Shown here: one piece after another, positions 11,684 to 22,720 of the stretch
Position numbering within the stretch: position 1 is the first letter of the stretch
How the letters are laid out: every line of letters starts with the position of its first letter
Source: Distichodus sexfasciatus
Lineage: Eukaryota; Chordata; Actinopteri; Characiformes; Distichodontidae
Reading direction: 5' to 3'
Assembly (NCBI GenBank): GCA_032718565.1
Contig: JAVGVS010000025.1
Location: 2,899,520 to 2,963,519, forward strand
Length of the DNA stretch: 64,000 bases
The notes under the pieces: generated by a model
The model's input: the letters and a program-made list of their open reading frames with translations, nothing else
Told to the model about the DNA's origin: nothing
The model's database searches: none
Program-made: the position numbers and the translations under genes

Positions 11684-13609
11684 AGCTTCAGAGGATTACT
11701 CATGAGTGAGGTGAGGATAACTCTTGCTCTCTCCGCCTCTTCTTCCTGTGCAACTTCTTGGGACTTTTTAACACTATTATGCAAACTGTGGGGAAATTAG
11801 GAGCTACAGTGCACAGTGACCGTATAACACAGTAAGGATGCCAGGTAGGTCACCTCATGCGCTTCTAATTCTTCACTTATATTTACTGTGCCAACATCAT
11901 GAGTCACGAAAATGAAGGGCTGCAGCGTTATGTATTTTACACTCAGGAGCTGCCAGTGGAAAGAAACTATCAGATAATTATCCCCATGTGAAATGTGCTT
12001 TGTGCCGGTGTGTGTACAGCACTAATATTATGTGTCCAATAGCGACTGTAAAACCTTTATGGTCTGTTTGAAAGAGTCCTAGTTTCTCCTGCATCAAAAT
12101 GCTCCAAGTTTGGAGCAAAGAATGAAAAGAGTAACGAGATCTCACTACATTATATAGTCTGTGTTTTCTTTTTCCACTGGGCAGTAATATTATATGGAAC
12201 ACCTCAATTGCCATTTGGAACAACATTATGAGGTATGAACTTAGTCACACACCTTCCATATTAGTGTACGTGTGTGTGTTGTATACAAGAATGTTGCCTA
12301 CCTTCCAAAAATAGCACGACAGGAAGCTGGAGCCGGTTGTACCAGGAACCGTATCAGTTACACTGGTGCCACTTCTGAAGTGGTGAGTGGTTTGGCACAA
12401 TGGCACCAGAATTGGCAGTAAATACCAATCACCCTTATATTCCTCCTCGCAACAAAGTTTAACCCTGTGCTGTGTGTGAAGGCTTATGCACCAATAACAT
12501 TGACCGGTGACATTATGGCAGGCGAAGTGAATAACATTGATTACCTTAAAATGAGTGGGATATATTAGGCAGCAATGACCATTTTGTCATTGAGGTTGAT
12601 CGGTTGTAAGCTTAAAAATGGCAAGCATAAGGATCTGAGTGACTAGGGTCAAACTGTGATTGCTAGACAATGTTCCCGGTCATCCAAAAGTGGTCCAAAG
12701 AAAGTAAACCAGCAGGAGTCAAACATAATTAATGAAAATTCTGGTTCGGATAAAATAATATCAAAACATACAGCGCATCAGTTTGTTGTGCCGTGCAGCA
12801 AGCTACTTAATATTAGGACTAATGGCCATAATGTTATGACTGATTGGTGGATAAGTACAATAAGTACAAAATATGCAAGTTCCCATGTTGGGAATTCTAA
12901 GTTTATGTGCCTTTTTTAAAAGCACTGAGAAAAAAAATGCAATTAACTTTAAAACGTAACACCATGCTGCTGGTCTAGCACATAAACACTAATTGTTCCG
13001 AACAAATATTTGAAGTTTTTTCCTATAAAAATGTGAGAGTAATGGCAATAAGAGTTACATATGGGGTTCATCAGGTTTGTTTCTTGACAAGACATAGTCA
13101 ATGAACAATAGATGTGCAAATTGTAGATTCTAGTCGTTGGCCAGTACCTGTGTTTAAAAGCGACCACACTGGACCCGAGTGAATTATATTCCACCCTGTG
13201 CTCCTTTAAGCTCTGTGTGTGTGCTGCTGTCTTTTTCTGTAAGCATTTCTCATATAAGAGAGGATTGACAGGGATCAGGAAGCACTTACACTAGCTGTTC
13301 ATCTTTAAATGCTCTAAATGCCAGTTTACATTCCCAGCCTCGAGCACACTGCAGTACTCTCAGGGAAGACGCACTGTCATGCAATATGCTTCATGGGATA
13401 ATGTGGGGTCCATCTGAGCTGTAAAATGCTGCACACAGGGTGGCATGAATTATTTTGCAATCCCCTCCTGTCCAATATTGAACTGCTGTGGGGTTTTGTG
13501 AACACAAACACAACGAAGGAATGAGTATGTTTCCAGAGATAGTAAAATGTGATTATTTTTCCCAATATATCATTTAGACACCTTTGTGAATATTTTTTAC
13601 CACTGCAGG
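11683..13609. other. no gene seen
   Basis: Unique sequence. A patch at 12300-12640 with GTACCAGGAACC and CACCAGAATTGGCA words might be an old repeat, but no second copy was found. Confidence 0.4.
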
Positions 13610-13713
13610 CTGCTCATATTATTCACCAGTTAAAAACTGGGTGTAGCTTTTTAGATGGTTATCCCCAGATTACAGAATCCTGAGATTTCTCAGATTTCCG
13701 TGGCTTTGTGATG

Positions 13714-13739
13714 TAAGCACCGGTGCTCACCGGTGCTTA
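13714..13739. repeat. perfect GC-rich palindrome, 12-bp arms
   Basis: TAAGCACCGGTG and CACCGGTGCTTA are exact inverses separated by CT. It lies at the edge of the dispersed repeat at 13.6-14.06 kb. Confidence 0.7.
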
Positions 13740-13849
13740 TCTGAGACATTAAGACAGTGCATAGATCTGTTTATGGTTACTGAGGTTAAGGTTACAGATA
13801 GATATTTTCCAGAATGACTTTCATTTCCTAATTTCAGGATCAGTCACCC

Positions 13850-13966
13850 TGACAGGGGGTTAAGGGTCTTTCTCAGGAACCCAATGAAGGTAATGCCAGA
13901 GGAAGGACTTGAGCCCACAACCTCTTGGTCCAGAGCCGAGTGCCCTACCCACTAAGCCACCACCAG
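13850..13966 (-). mobile_element. tRNA-derived SINE, family C, reverse
   Basis: In reverse complement the head is GTGGTGGCTTAGTGGGTAGG (A box) with B box GGTTGTGGGCTCAAGTCC, followed by a GACCCTTAACCCC block shared with the 32.6-kb copy. It lies inside an older repeat that is also seen at 16.1-16.36 kb. Confidence 0.65.
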
Positions 13967-14060
13967 ATATAACATTATTAACGTCTAGTCATTACGGGAG
14001 TCAAGTGGAGTATCTCACAAAAATAGCAATACTTGACAGTATGGGTATGTGAGAGAAAGA

Positions 14061-16079
14061 GGTTTCTTCAGGAAACAAATGTATTAAAAAAAGAAGATAA
14101 ATAGTTGGCACAAAGTAATGCTGAAACATTCCAGTGATGTTTGTACCTTTCTTTGAGGTGTGTTTTGTGATCCAGTGATGTGGAACGCTTGATGTCTTCA
14201 AGGTATTGCCCTTGAAAGGGAAGTGGCTGAGCTGGTCCGATTAATCATGTGAGACTCGCCAAACATCGCAGTGAGCAATTGTACCATGAGAAAAGACTTG
14301 TCACAACATGGGTGACAGGGTTTATCCCAGACGCCAGCAGGTTTTTCCTCTCCCCTTTTACCCTGACTGCACAAGGGTGACGTACAGTCATAAACTTGTC
14401 ATAACAGTTTCACATGGATCCATAGCAGGTATCAAATCTCTTTGTTTTAGTTGACTTTAATATCCGAGTTTGTGCCTTTCACATCAATAGTCATTTCATA
14501 ACTCTCTTTCACAAAAGCACAACTCTGTGGATTTAGCACCAATAGAATCATTTTTTTCTGAAAAACTCTAATAAAACAAAAAACATTAAGGAGAAAGGTA
14601 ATTATTTCAGTCACAGATCAAATGACATTTACAAGGAACAATATTTCCATTGAAATGAGCATTAAAGTGCTCAAAAAATGTTCTGGATAATGGTGCATAA
14701 ATCTCTTCACATGTCACAGTAACATACATGTATTAGCTTTAACAAGTTAGACTTAATTTAAAATTCATGAATGTGAGTGGGAATAGTAGCATGTCAGACA
14801 AGGAAGAGCAAACTCGTTTGTTCAGGTCTCTGTGCCAATTTCTGAGCACTGTGCTGCTGCTGGGAACAGAGCTCTGAGAATTTTATTAAGTGAGTTTGGC
14901 CTCAAGTGATTTAGAGTCTTTGGATGTGGCAGCAATGTCCAAAAGTCTACAGTTAGATGTAGCGCTGTTTAGGCACAATGGCTCCAAATGGCTGGGTTAA
15001 GCCACAAGTTCTAATCCACATAATAAGCAAAACAAGAGACAAAAAGACATAAAATGCATAATAGCCCTTAAGTAGATAATGAAGGCAATAAAAGCGTATC
15101 ACACTCTTATACTCTTGGGTTTAAACCCATAAATAGGATAGTATAGCATACCAAAAATGCTTTCAAAAGGATTGAATCATTGGTTGATTGCTTGACTGAC
15201 AGAATTATTAAGCTGGGTGGTCCATGATGGTAGTACCATATCATCAACTATTCTTACTTTTTCTTTAAAATGTAGGAGTAGGTGGGTACCATCCACACAA
15301 AAAGACGTCAAACAAAGCTAAAGATACGTTATTGAACTTTTCAAGCTCTTTGCAAACTCTTTTGGAAAAGCAACTTAAGATGTGATACATAAGATTAGAG
15401 ACTTTGACCAAGTTGACCAGCATCAAACATGCTACAACTAGCAAATAAGATCATGAACTAGCTTAAATTCCATACAGGTCTATCCTGTTTTTAGCAAGGA
15501 TGTATCTTCACTGGGACGTTTTGTCTAATCAATCCAGTATGAATCCCAGCTGCCCCCCTTACCGGGCCTTCCAAAAAGCTTTAAAGATCTGCCCCCATTG
15601 CTCTGTACTATAAACATTTTATATTACAGAGCAGGACAAAATGATACCATAGAGACACAGATTTTTGCTGTCCCTGTGTTGTTTATGGAAGTCCTGTTAT
15701 TAATTCTCTGAGTTGGTATCTTCTCTTAAATTGTGGGTGGCCGATGTTTCTTGGCTGGGACGCTGTATGGTTCGTCTCTTTCATTTAGCCCATGATGACA
15801 GAGCTCTTTATGTGACATATGTTGGAAAGTGGTCACTGGCTTCACCAAAGCCACAGCCTGCCCTCAACCCATGTTCAAAGAGGACAGTGCCTCAAACGCG
15901 TGTGACACGGAAGTCTGCAACATGGCTGCCAGTGTTTTGTTGCGCTGCCGAGCAAGTAACGTATTTTGCATGGTTATGCCATTGTGGCATTTCTAAAGAA
16001 TTGGATGCAAAATGGACGGGCTTTGCTGAGGATTAGATACAGGGCGTGGGATCAGCACATTCCCCTGCCAGCAGGATTG
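14061..16079. other. no gene seen
   Basis: Unique AT-rich sequence. The 107-codon frame at 15713-16036 lacks an ATG at its start and any domain. Confidence 0.45.
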
Positions 16080-16370
16080 TGCTTAGTGTGTATATGTGGT
16101 TATTTGGGGGCTTGTGAGGACCCTGACTGTCTCCTAAAATGTAGGAAAATTATGATTTGTCTAATTGTTTTTGCATGTGAGGACTAACTGCTTTTCTTAG
16201 GAAATTAGAAGAGGTAAAATATTTGTTTATGATTACAGAGGTTAAGGTTAGAGTTAGACATGGGTGTAACTGTACTATTTACATCTTCATTATGGGAGTC
16301 AATGGAATGACCTCAGAAAGATAGCATTACAAGACTGTATGTGTGTGAGTGTGTATGTCATGTAGAGACA
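16080..16370 (+). repeat. dispersed GGTTAAGGTTA-type repeat
   Basis: GGGGGCTTGTGAGGACCCTG, AGAGGTTAAGGTTAGAGTTA, GGGAGTCAATGGAATGACCT and a GTGTGTGAGTGTGTATG end are the hallmarks of a common fish repeat. It is the uninterrupted relative of the copy at 13.6 kb. Confidence 0.55.
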
Positions 16371-17163
16371 GAAAGTTTATGTTCACTCCAAATGAGAAAT
16401 ACTTATTCCAAATCCAATTTAGTCATGGTACATTTGAGCGTCATCACTCCAGCCGGTTAAGACTTTTTAATTTAATATGATTTAAAGGTTTAAAATTAAG
16501 GTCATTACCAGGAGCAAAATCAGAAAAAATGCATTTTGCCATCATTAAAAATAATCTATGCTGCTCTCTATTTCAACATAATTGGACTAACATTTATCAT
16601 TTGAACTTGTCAATGTGCTTCCCGAAACATCACCCAAAGACACAGGAACTCACTAGTGCTTCAGTGACATTCTGCTATCAGCTTACAGAAATACAGCCAA
16701 AGCAATCTGTGACATGTGCACCAAATACGTGGCCAAAAGTTCTGCATTGCATACCATTTCCTTTTATAGCAATGCTTTTACTGAAGGATTTTGGGTTCTG
16801 CTGTGTAATGGACGTCATATCAGGCTCTCCCATGCAGATGGCTCAGTCTCTCTCATGTTCAGTCTGAAGATAGAGATGAAAAACACCTGTATAAATATTC
16901 ATCGAGCCATGTGCATTCTGCTTTTGTGTTTTGTTACAGCAGTAACGTTGATTGCATGGTTTGCATATTCTGCATATTCAAACTATTGTATTGAACTTGG
17001 AATAGAAAAAGTGCTCACAAACGTTGAGTAGACATCCTTTTTGACTGAGTAAACTGGTCTAACTGGTCTCCAGCTTAAGTTGCCCCATAAAACCTTTTAC
17101 TTTTTCTCTATCTTAAGGTGTACAGTATTTTGGTTCTGTAAGAGGTATATTGGTTATATATGT
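16371..17163. other. no gene seen
   Basis: Two overlapping frames of just over 100 codons (16529-17031) have no recognisable motif and are AT-biased, so they are treated as chance. Confidence 0.4.
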
Positions 17164-17336
17164 GGCGGTTGGTAGCATAATGGTTAGGGAGTTGGCCCTG
17201 TGATAGGAGGGTCACCGGTTCAAGTCCCAGAACGGTAAAAGACACTGGTATTCATGACCAAGTTACCGTCCCCGAGCACTGCTCTTTTACAGATGAGTCA
17301 AATGCAGAGATCAAATTTAAATTTGGTGCACTGTGT
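17164..17336 (+). mobile_element. SINE family B, forward copy, 5' part of an interrupted element
   Basis: The tRNA-like head is intact: A box TAGCATAATGGTTAGGGAG, B box GGTTCAAGTCC. The body follows (TTACCGTCCCCGAGCACTGC). It stops at GGTGCACTGTGT, where a reverse copy begins. The forward tail resumes after that copy at 17592-17638. Confidence 0.75.
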
Positions 17337-17591
17337 GAGTGAGTGGTTATTTTGTCATTGTGAACACAACACACCACATCACAGCACACCACAACAAAAC
17401 GTGACCTCCGCATTTGACGCATCAGTGAAGAAGCAGTGGGCAACTAACAAGGGCAGAGCCTGGGGAGCAGTGCCTGGGAATGGTACCTTGCTCATGAGTA
17501 TCTCAGTGGTACCTTTTACCGGTCCTGGATTCGAACTTGCAACCTTCTGATCACTGGGCGGACAACCTACCGTTACACCACCAACTGCCCC
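17337..17591 (-). mobile_element. SINE family B, reverse copy nested in a forward copy
   Basis: A nearly complete reverse copy. The tail is GAGTGAGTGGTTATTTTGTC, the body TGACCTCCGCATTTGACGCA, and the head ends CACCACCAACTGCC; the B box reads GGATTCGAACTTGCAACC in this orientation. Flanking dodecamers GGTGCACTGTGT (17325-17336) and GGTGTAATGTGC (17592-17603) agree at 8 positions and may be the target duplication. Confidence 0.7.
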
Positions 17592-17638
17592 GGTGTAATG
17601 TGCTGTGGTGTGTTTGCAATTACAAATAATCACTCACT
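17592..17638 (+). mobile_element. SINE family B, 3' tail of the interrupted forward copy
   Basis: GTGCTGTGGTGTGTTTGCAA followed by ACAAATAATCACTCACT is the expected continuation of the forward copy at 17164-17336. Confidence 0.7.
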
Positions 17639-18099
17639 TATCCACTCACTGGTTCCAATCTGTCTCTTGTCCAACCCCTAAAGAAGTGAAAATCTGGCCT
17701 AAGCAAGTAATTATCTGAAGCTTTAATTCCACTGGTTCAATGAACCAGGAGAAACAATTATGAGTCCCAGTCTGCAGGGATTTTTAAATGGTGAGACCAA
17801 AACACTGGACAGAATTTTGTCTTGACATATCTGAATAACACCACCCTATTTTTTGCCCTAATAGCTGATACTGTAGAAAAATAGGGTGTTGGTTTAAAAA
17901 AAATGTTTATCTTTTATGGACGATTGAGAAAAATAGTTATGTGTGGAAAATGAGGGGAGTGAAATCCAGGTTCAAGTGAAAGTTTTGTTTTGTTCTGAGT
18001 TTAAAAGTGAAAAACTATTTTTTGGGATTTTGGAGAGAGCAGGACAGTTTCACCCAGCGGCCCAGCTGCTGATCTGTTGTGAGGGTTCTGATTTAGCCG

Positions 18100-18300
18100 A
18101 AGAGGGCTGGGCTGGGCTGGGACAGGATGGGTGACACCCCCCCCCGGGCACTCAGATGCAGTGTGGTGAATGTCAGGATGAGACCCGAGCCAGAAGCCCA
18201 GAGAGCCTGGAGCACACAGCCCGGCGCTAACCGCCCTAACTGCTGGGTATAAATAGAGCTGCTTCGGTTAACAGACTCACAGATGGCAACTTTCTCTCTC
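18100..18300 (+). promoter_or_regulatory. TATA-box core promoter candidate
   Basis: TATAAATAG at 18248-18256 matches the TATA consensus and is close to a MEF2 site. It lies directly below a GC-rich stretch (18060-18240) that includes a run of nine C at 18128 and three GGGCT units. A start about 30 bases downstream would fall near 18278. The first ATG after that (18283) opens only a 12-codon ORF. No donor or longer exon is seen, so this may be a promoter of a non-coding or 5'-UTR exon, or a chance match. Confidence 0.25.
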
Positions 18301-21300
18301 AGCCCTCAGAATGAAAAATGAAAATGAGACGTATGGAGAGAAAGACACAGAACTAATTTAAGTGGGGAGAGAACTGAGAAATGAATGATATTAAGAGTCA
18401 TAATGGAAGTAAATTACAGGCATAAATATATAGAAATCAATCTATCAAATGTTACACATATATACTCTAAACATATGGGAACCAACAAAGTGAAATTCTG
18501 CCTACAAGCACTATTGGGATTTAACCCTAAAGAAAAAAATTAACTGTAGTCTATTTTTATTAAAAGAGAAGGTTGTTTGTCTTTTAAATGTCTTTGTCTT
18601 TTAAATGTCAGGTTCAAAAATATGATTTAAAAAATCAAATGATATTTTAGTTCCTTTTTAGTTTGATATGAATGGAAATGATTGTATTATATCAGCATGT
18701 GACATAGTCTCATTATTAGCTGGCATCTAAACTGACAGTATATCATAACAGGCTTTGTGATATTGGCAGACATTGAATCATTGTCCATTGAACATCGTAG
18801 CATTATGAAACGTGGCATTTACACCCCTATTAATAACTAGCAGAAAACCATCATTAGCAAGCCTAAAATCATTGTGGTTCTGTGCTGCTTTCAAACGGGG
18901 TAGCTTGAATACAGTACGTTGTTGACAAAGCAAGACCGCACACGTTATGTCCTGCATGCTGTTCCATGCTCACTTCTGGCGAAGCGCTCATGTGTAAAAT
19001 CCACCAAGCTAAAACATAACTTTGCTGCTTGCCTTTGCAGAAAGTGTTGGTCAGGACATGCTATAGGAAAGGAAAAGCATTTGGAACTAAGGGATCAACA
19101 CCATCAAAGATGAATTATGTTGCATAAAACTGCCTCCCCAAAAAAAAATCTGGAAGACTCCCCTAGAAAGACCTCACATTTAGCTTTTAGAGTTATACTT
19201 TTCTGCAATGCTGATGGATTAGCAGTAAAGATAATGAATGGATTGAAGAGACATTTTCTTTGGAATACAATAGAAAATATTCAGTATACCTCTCAATAAA
19301 CCGTATAAATCCACTGAAATTCACACATTGGGGTTTGATTTATGTAAACTTAATCATCTTAAACATGCAATGTTACTCTTGGTCCTTGTGCAGCTCTGCT
19401 CTTTATAGATTTGGTCTTTTCAGCATCAGCAAACTAAATCCTACATCAACAATTAGCTATTCAATTGGATAAGGTGAGTTGGGCTGTGAATAATTAAAGC
19501 AGGGTGACTCAAGGACTGAATTCCTATGAACATGTTTAACAACAAAAAGTCAAGTATCCAAAAATGTTGAGTAACTATGTAACAGTTTAACTCGAGAAAA
19601 TCTTTTTTAGAGCTCAAGTGATCTCAATTTCATAGATTGAAGGCTTCGGTGTCTTCACTTCTCAGTAAAGTACCTACAAAAACAAATACTTTAAGTACAT
19701 TAAATTATTTACATTTTATACTTTAACATATGGCCGCTCTGACTAGAAATTCCTGCTATCAACATCACTAATTGGGTAATCCAGTAATTAGATTGCAATA
19801 AATCCATCTGGACCATTACATGTATACTAATGCATCAACATCTAATGGTCTTAATTTGGTGAAGATATGAAATTATTTTCTCTTAGCAATTTTAATGTTA
19901 AAACATATTTGTAATGCTCTGTAACTTTTAAAAATTCAACTGAGTTTTTGGCTTTTGGTGGCACCTTCTCATTAAAACATCCACAGTCCAGACTTTTTAA
20001 TAATGATTGAGTTTAGAAGGAAAAGTAAGTCTTTCCTCTCCTATGTAGACTTAAAGCACATTCCATCCCATTCTCCCTGATGGAAAAACCTCTTGGTTTC
20101 CTCTGTGCATGGACCATTGCGGTGCATTTCATTACGTGTATGCAGGACTGTGACATGATCGTCTAATCATGCGGCATGTAGAATTCACCAAAGTCAACAC
20201 GTTTATTAATGATGAAGGGTTCAAATATAAAGAGGAAGGAAAGGCTGGAATGAAGGTGAGGTAATGGCTCTTAGTCTGACTGACTTGCTTGACATTAGAG
20301 CTAATTCCAGGATGAAATAATAACCATTCTGGATCGTGACTTTGGAGTCTTTTGGGCTGACTTAAATTGGGAAAATTGTTCTGGATGAAGACTCGTGTTT
20401 CTCCTGAACTGAAATCACTCCATTGATCTCTGGGATGTTAGCTTTAATGATTCAATGTCTTCTAAGTGCAGAGTGATGGGTTGAAGAAATTATACAGCAG
20501 GCGATGAGCACATTGACTTAATACTGTTATTATGTCTCACTTGTGATATACTTACTGTAGAAACAGAGACAAGTCAGTAAATACACAGATATCAATTAGG
20601 CTTGTTTCAACTGAGTCCTTCTTATGTCAAGAAATGACTTCCAAGGGTCTATATTTGGCTTCAGAAACGTCTGTCATGAGGGCATTGTTTATGAACAGAG
20701 ATTGCCATCTCATACCTATGATTGAAGGTGCTCATACTGGATCTTCTCTTAGTAGCATTAAGTATTTTTAAAGGCACAAGGCATTACTGTTTAAAACATC
20801 TACTACCTAAAGGAAATGGGAAATTCTGTATTCAGAAAGACATTATCAAGTCTCATGTTTTCATGGTTAGTTGAACCCTTATTAGACACAATCTGCAGTG
20901 GTAAAAATTATACTCTGGTTAGGACTTTGACTTTGTGAACCTGGATGCCACTATCCTGTTTTTTTGAAGGTTGCTGCAGAATGCCAGGCCTACTACTGTG
21001 AGGTTGATAATGAACGTTTTACAGCTTGTTGGGTTGGTTGCAATGCCTTGATCTTTGTTTTATTACTGAATGATAAAAGCGTTGTGAAAATAGGTAGACC
21101 TCTTCATAGTATCTATAAAATATAATTTATTTTAAAAGAAGTGTGTGGCATCAAGGTTAATCGGGTTAAAGTCCTGGACAGAGTTTGGTTCTTACCATTT
21201 AAAATCTGCTGCATCTGGCATAATGATTAGTTCAATTGGTTAATGGAACAGGTAGAATAATAATCTGACTGGACACTGACTTGCTGAAGCTAGATTATAA

Positions 21301-21714
21301 CATGTCTGCTACTTAGATCAGTGGTTTTCAACTCATGATCTAATACTGCATAGTGCTGATATTTCCTGCACAAAGCACACAGCCATTCTGTGCTGCTAAT
21401 TAGTTAATTAGTTGCATCAGGCATGCTGTGGTTGTTGAGACCAGGACTGAGAAACTTTGACTTGCAAAATGTAGAGATGATTACTTAGGATATAAAACTT
21501 CAGCATAGTTCAATATCACCACTTGATGGCAGTTTTTGCAAAAAAGAATTGTAACAAATTTTCTCCATTTGGACCGTCGCTGCAATATTTGCACATATAA
21601 TTGAATACTGTAACTGAAAATGTCCATTGTCTTTTTCTACCTCTAGTTTAGACTTTATATTTTATGGTCTATTTATATCTGCTTATTCAATGTTCTTTGT
21701 ACTTGGTAACCTGT
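18301..21714. other. no gene seen; mostly unique
   Basis: One of the least repetitive spans. There is a 17-base tandem duplication (TTTGTCTTTTAAATGTC) near 18577-18610 and a run of unique sequence at 19.98-20.75 kb that could be regulatory. Confidence 0.4.
19645..19735 (-). repeat. possible fragment of the GTACTTAAG transposon repeat
   Basis: CTCAGTAAAGTACCTACAAA followed by ACTTTAAGTACATTAAATTA resembles the family, but the match is short. Confidence 0.3.
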
Positions 21715-21787
21715 AGAAACTGGAGCCATGTCTTCTTGTCTCTCTGTATACTTGTATATAGCTGAGATGACAATAAAGTTCACTTAG
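21715..21787 (+). repeat. retroposon-like 3' tail repeat, forward
   Basis: GAAACTGGAGCCATGTCTTC then TGTATATAGCTGAGATGACA and ATAAAGTTCACTT match the reverse of 11328-11410. An AATAAA-like signal in the tail (CAATAAAG) suggests it copies a transcript 3' end. Confidence 0.5.
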
Positions 21788-22289
21788 ACGTTGAATATAC
21801 AGGGCAACCATCTTCTTTTAGAATTTAAGTACCTAACTAGCTAAAGTTAAACTAAATTTAAAAAAAAATGCTTTAGTATTAAAAGTACATCTTCTTTCTC
21901 CACATTGCTGCATTATTGCCACAACACTTACAATACATAATGCCTCATGAATAAGGAATTGGTAGAATGTTACAGAACAAAACACAAACACAAAGAAAAC
22001 CAGTCATTGGTTTATTTTTGTAATTAATTGTAATTAACATTAACATTCCAACCCACGTAAAACCCAGCTCTGCACCTCCTAGCTTCGTGACTTTCCAACA
22101 ACAACGTTTTAAGCAAGACAAAAAAACGGCAGAACTGTCTGAACTTGGTTTTCTAGTTATAGTTCACAGGTGAGACGTTACCCTGCTGATTACTGATACC
22201 TGCCAAAAAGCTATCACGGTTTAGAAAAGGGGGAATAACAACAGATTTGAAAGTAATTAATAACTAGAACATTGACAGAAAGATAGTGA

Positions 22290-22410
22290 CGTGAAAGTCA
22301 TGAGTCTCCAAAAAAAAAATAGTACTGAAGTGAAGTACAGATACTCAGATACTTCGCGGACAGTAACGAAGTACATTTACTTGAGTACCGTACTTAAGTA
22401 AACGCAAACG
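22290..22410 (+). repeat. fragment of the GTACTTAAG transposon repeat
   Basis: GAAGTGAAGTACAGATACTC, AGTAACGAAGTACATTTACT and GTACCGTACTTAAGTAAACG belong to the family seen in full at 52.9-53.7 kb. It abuts the CpG-rich candidate first exon. Confidence 0.55.
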
Positions 22411-22419
22411 GACCCCATA

Positions 22420-22720
22420 CAGCCTGGTGTCAGAAAGCGTGTGCGTCCGTGTGGTGCCTTTAAGAGGCTGTAGAAGAGGGCGTGTATGGGGAGCGAATCA
22501 CACACACAAACACGAGCACACACGCACGCACGGCGCAGTCACAGCTCACGGACACACAAACGGCGCAGATCTGCGTGTGCAGCGCGAATTCTCATCTCGG
22601 TCCGTCTTCTTCCGCTGTAACTTATCAAACGGATTACGGTTCAGCGACACCTTTCCCGCCGAGATGACGCTGGACGGTAAGTTTTGAGATTTTATTCACC
22701 TTTTTTTGCGCGTCACGCAC
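22420..22720 (+). promoter_or_regulatory. CpG-rich candidate promoter
   Basis: Many CG dinucleotides are clustered here in otherwise CpG-poor, AT-rich DNA, with alternating CA/CG runs around 22500-22560. Such clusters mark TATA-less vertebrate promoters. The cluster surrounds the candidate first exon and donor described for 22427-22676. Confidence 0.45.
22427..22676 (+). CDS. candidate 5' UTR plus first coding exon of an unrecognised gene
   Basis: This stretch is much richer in CpG than its surroundings. It reads as a 5' leader followed by an ATG at 22664, four codons (Met-Thr-Leu-Asp) and one further base. The exon would stop at 22676 in front of GTAAGT (22677-22682), a consensus splice donor, so the coding phase is 1. 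Position -3 of the ATG is G, a fair Kozak context. Reading on past the donor meets a stop after three codons, as expected for an intron. The transcription start is not defined: there is no TATA box, and the CpG-rich character suggests a dispersed promoter. The sequence up to about 22410 belongs to a dispersed repeat, so the start should lie downstream of that. I do not recognise the protein from four residues. No matching next exon is obvious in the window, so intron 1 would be very long. Chance occurrence cannot be excluded. Confidence 0.45.

Larger units (their letters stand above)
13610..14060 (+). repeat. dispersed GGTTAAGGTTA-type repeat, interrupted by SINE C
   Basis: TTTATGGTTACTGAGGTTAA at about 13770 and CATTACGGGAGTCAAGTGGA at about 13990 match TTTATGATTACAGAGGTTAA and CATTATGGGAGTCAATGGAA of 16.2-16.3 kb, in the same order. 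The SINE C copy lies between them. Confidence 0.55.

Noticed and set aside
16529..17031. Two overlapping frames of 105-112 codons
   Set aside because: AT-rich chance frames; hydrophobic stretch in the second is not accompanied by any family signature.
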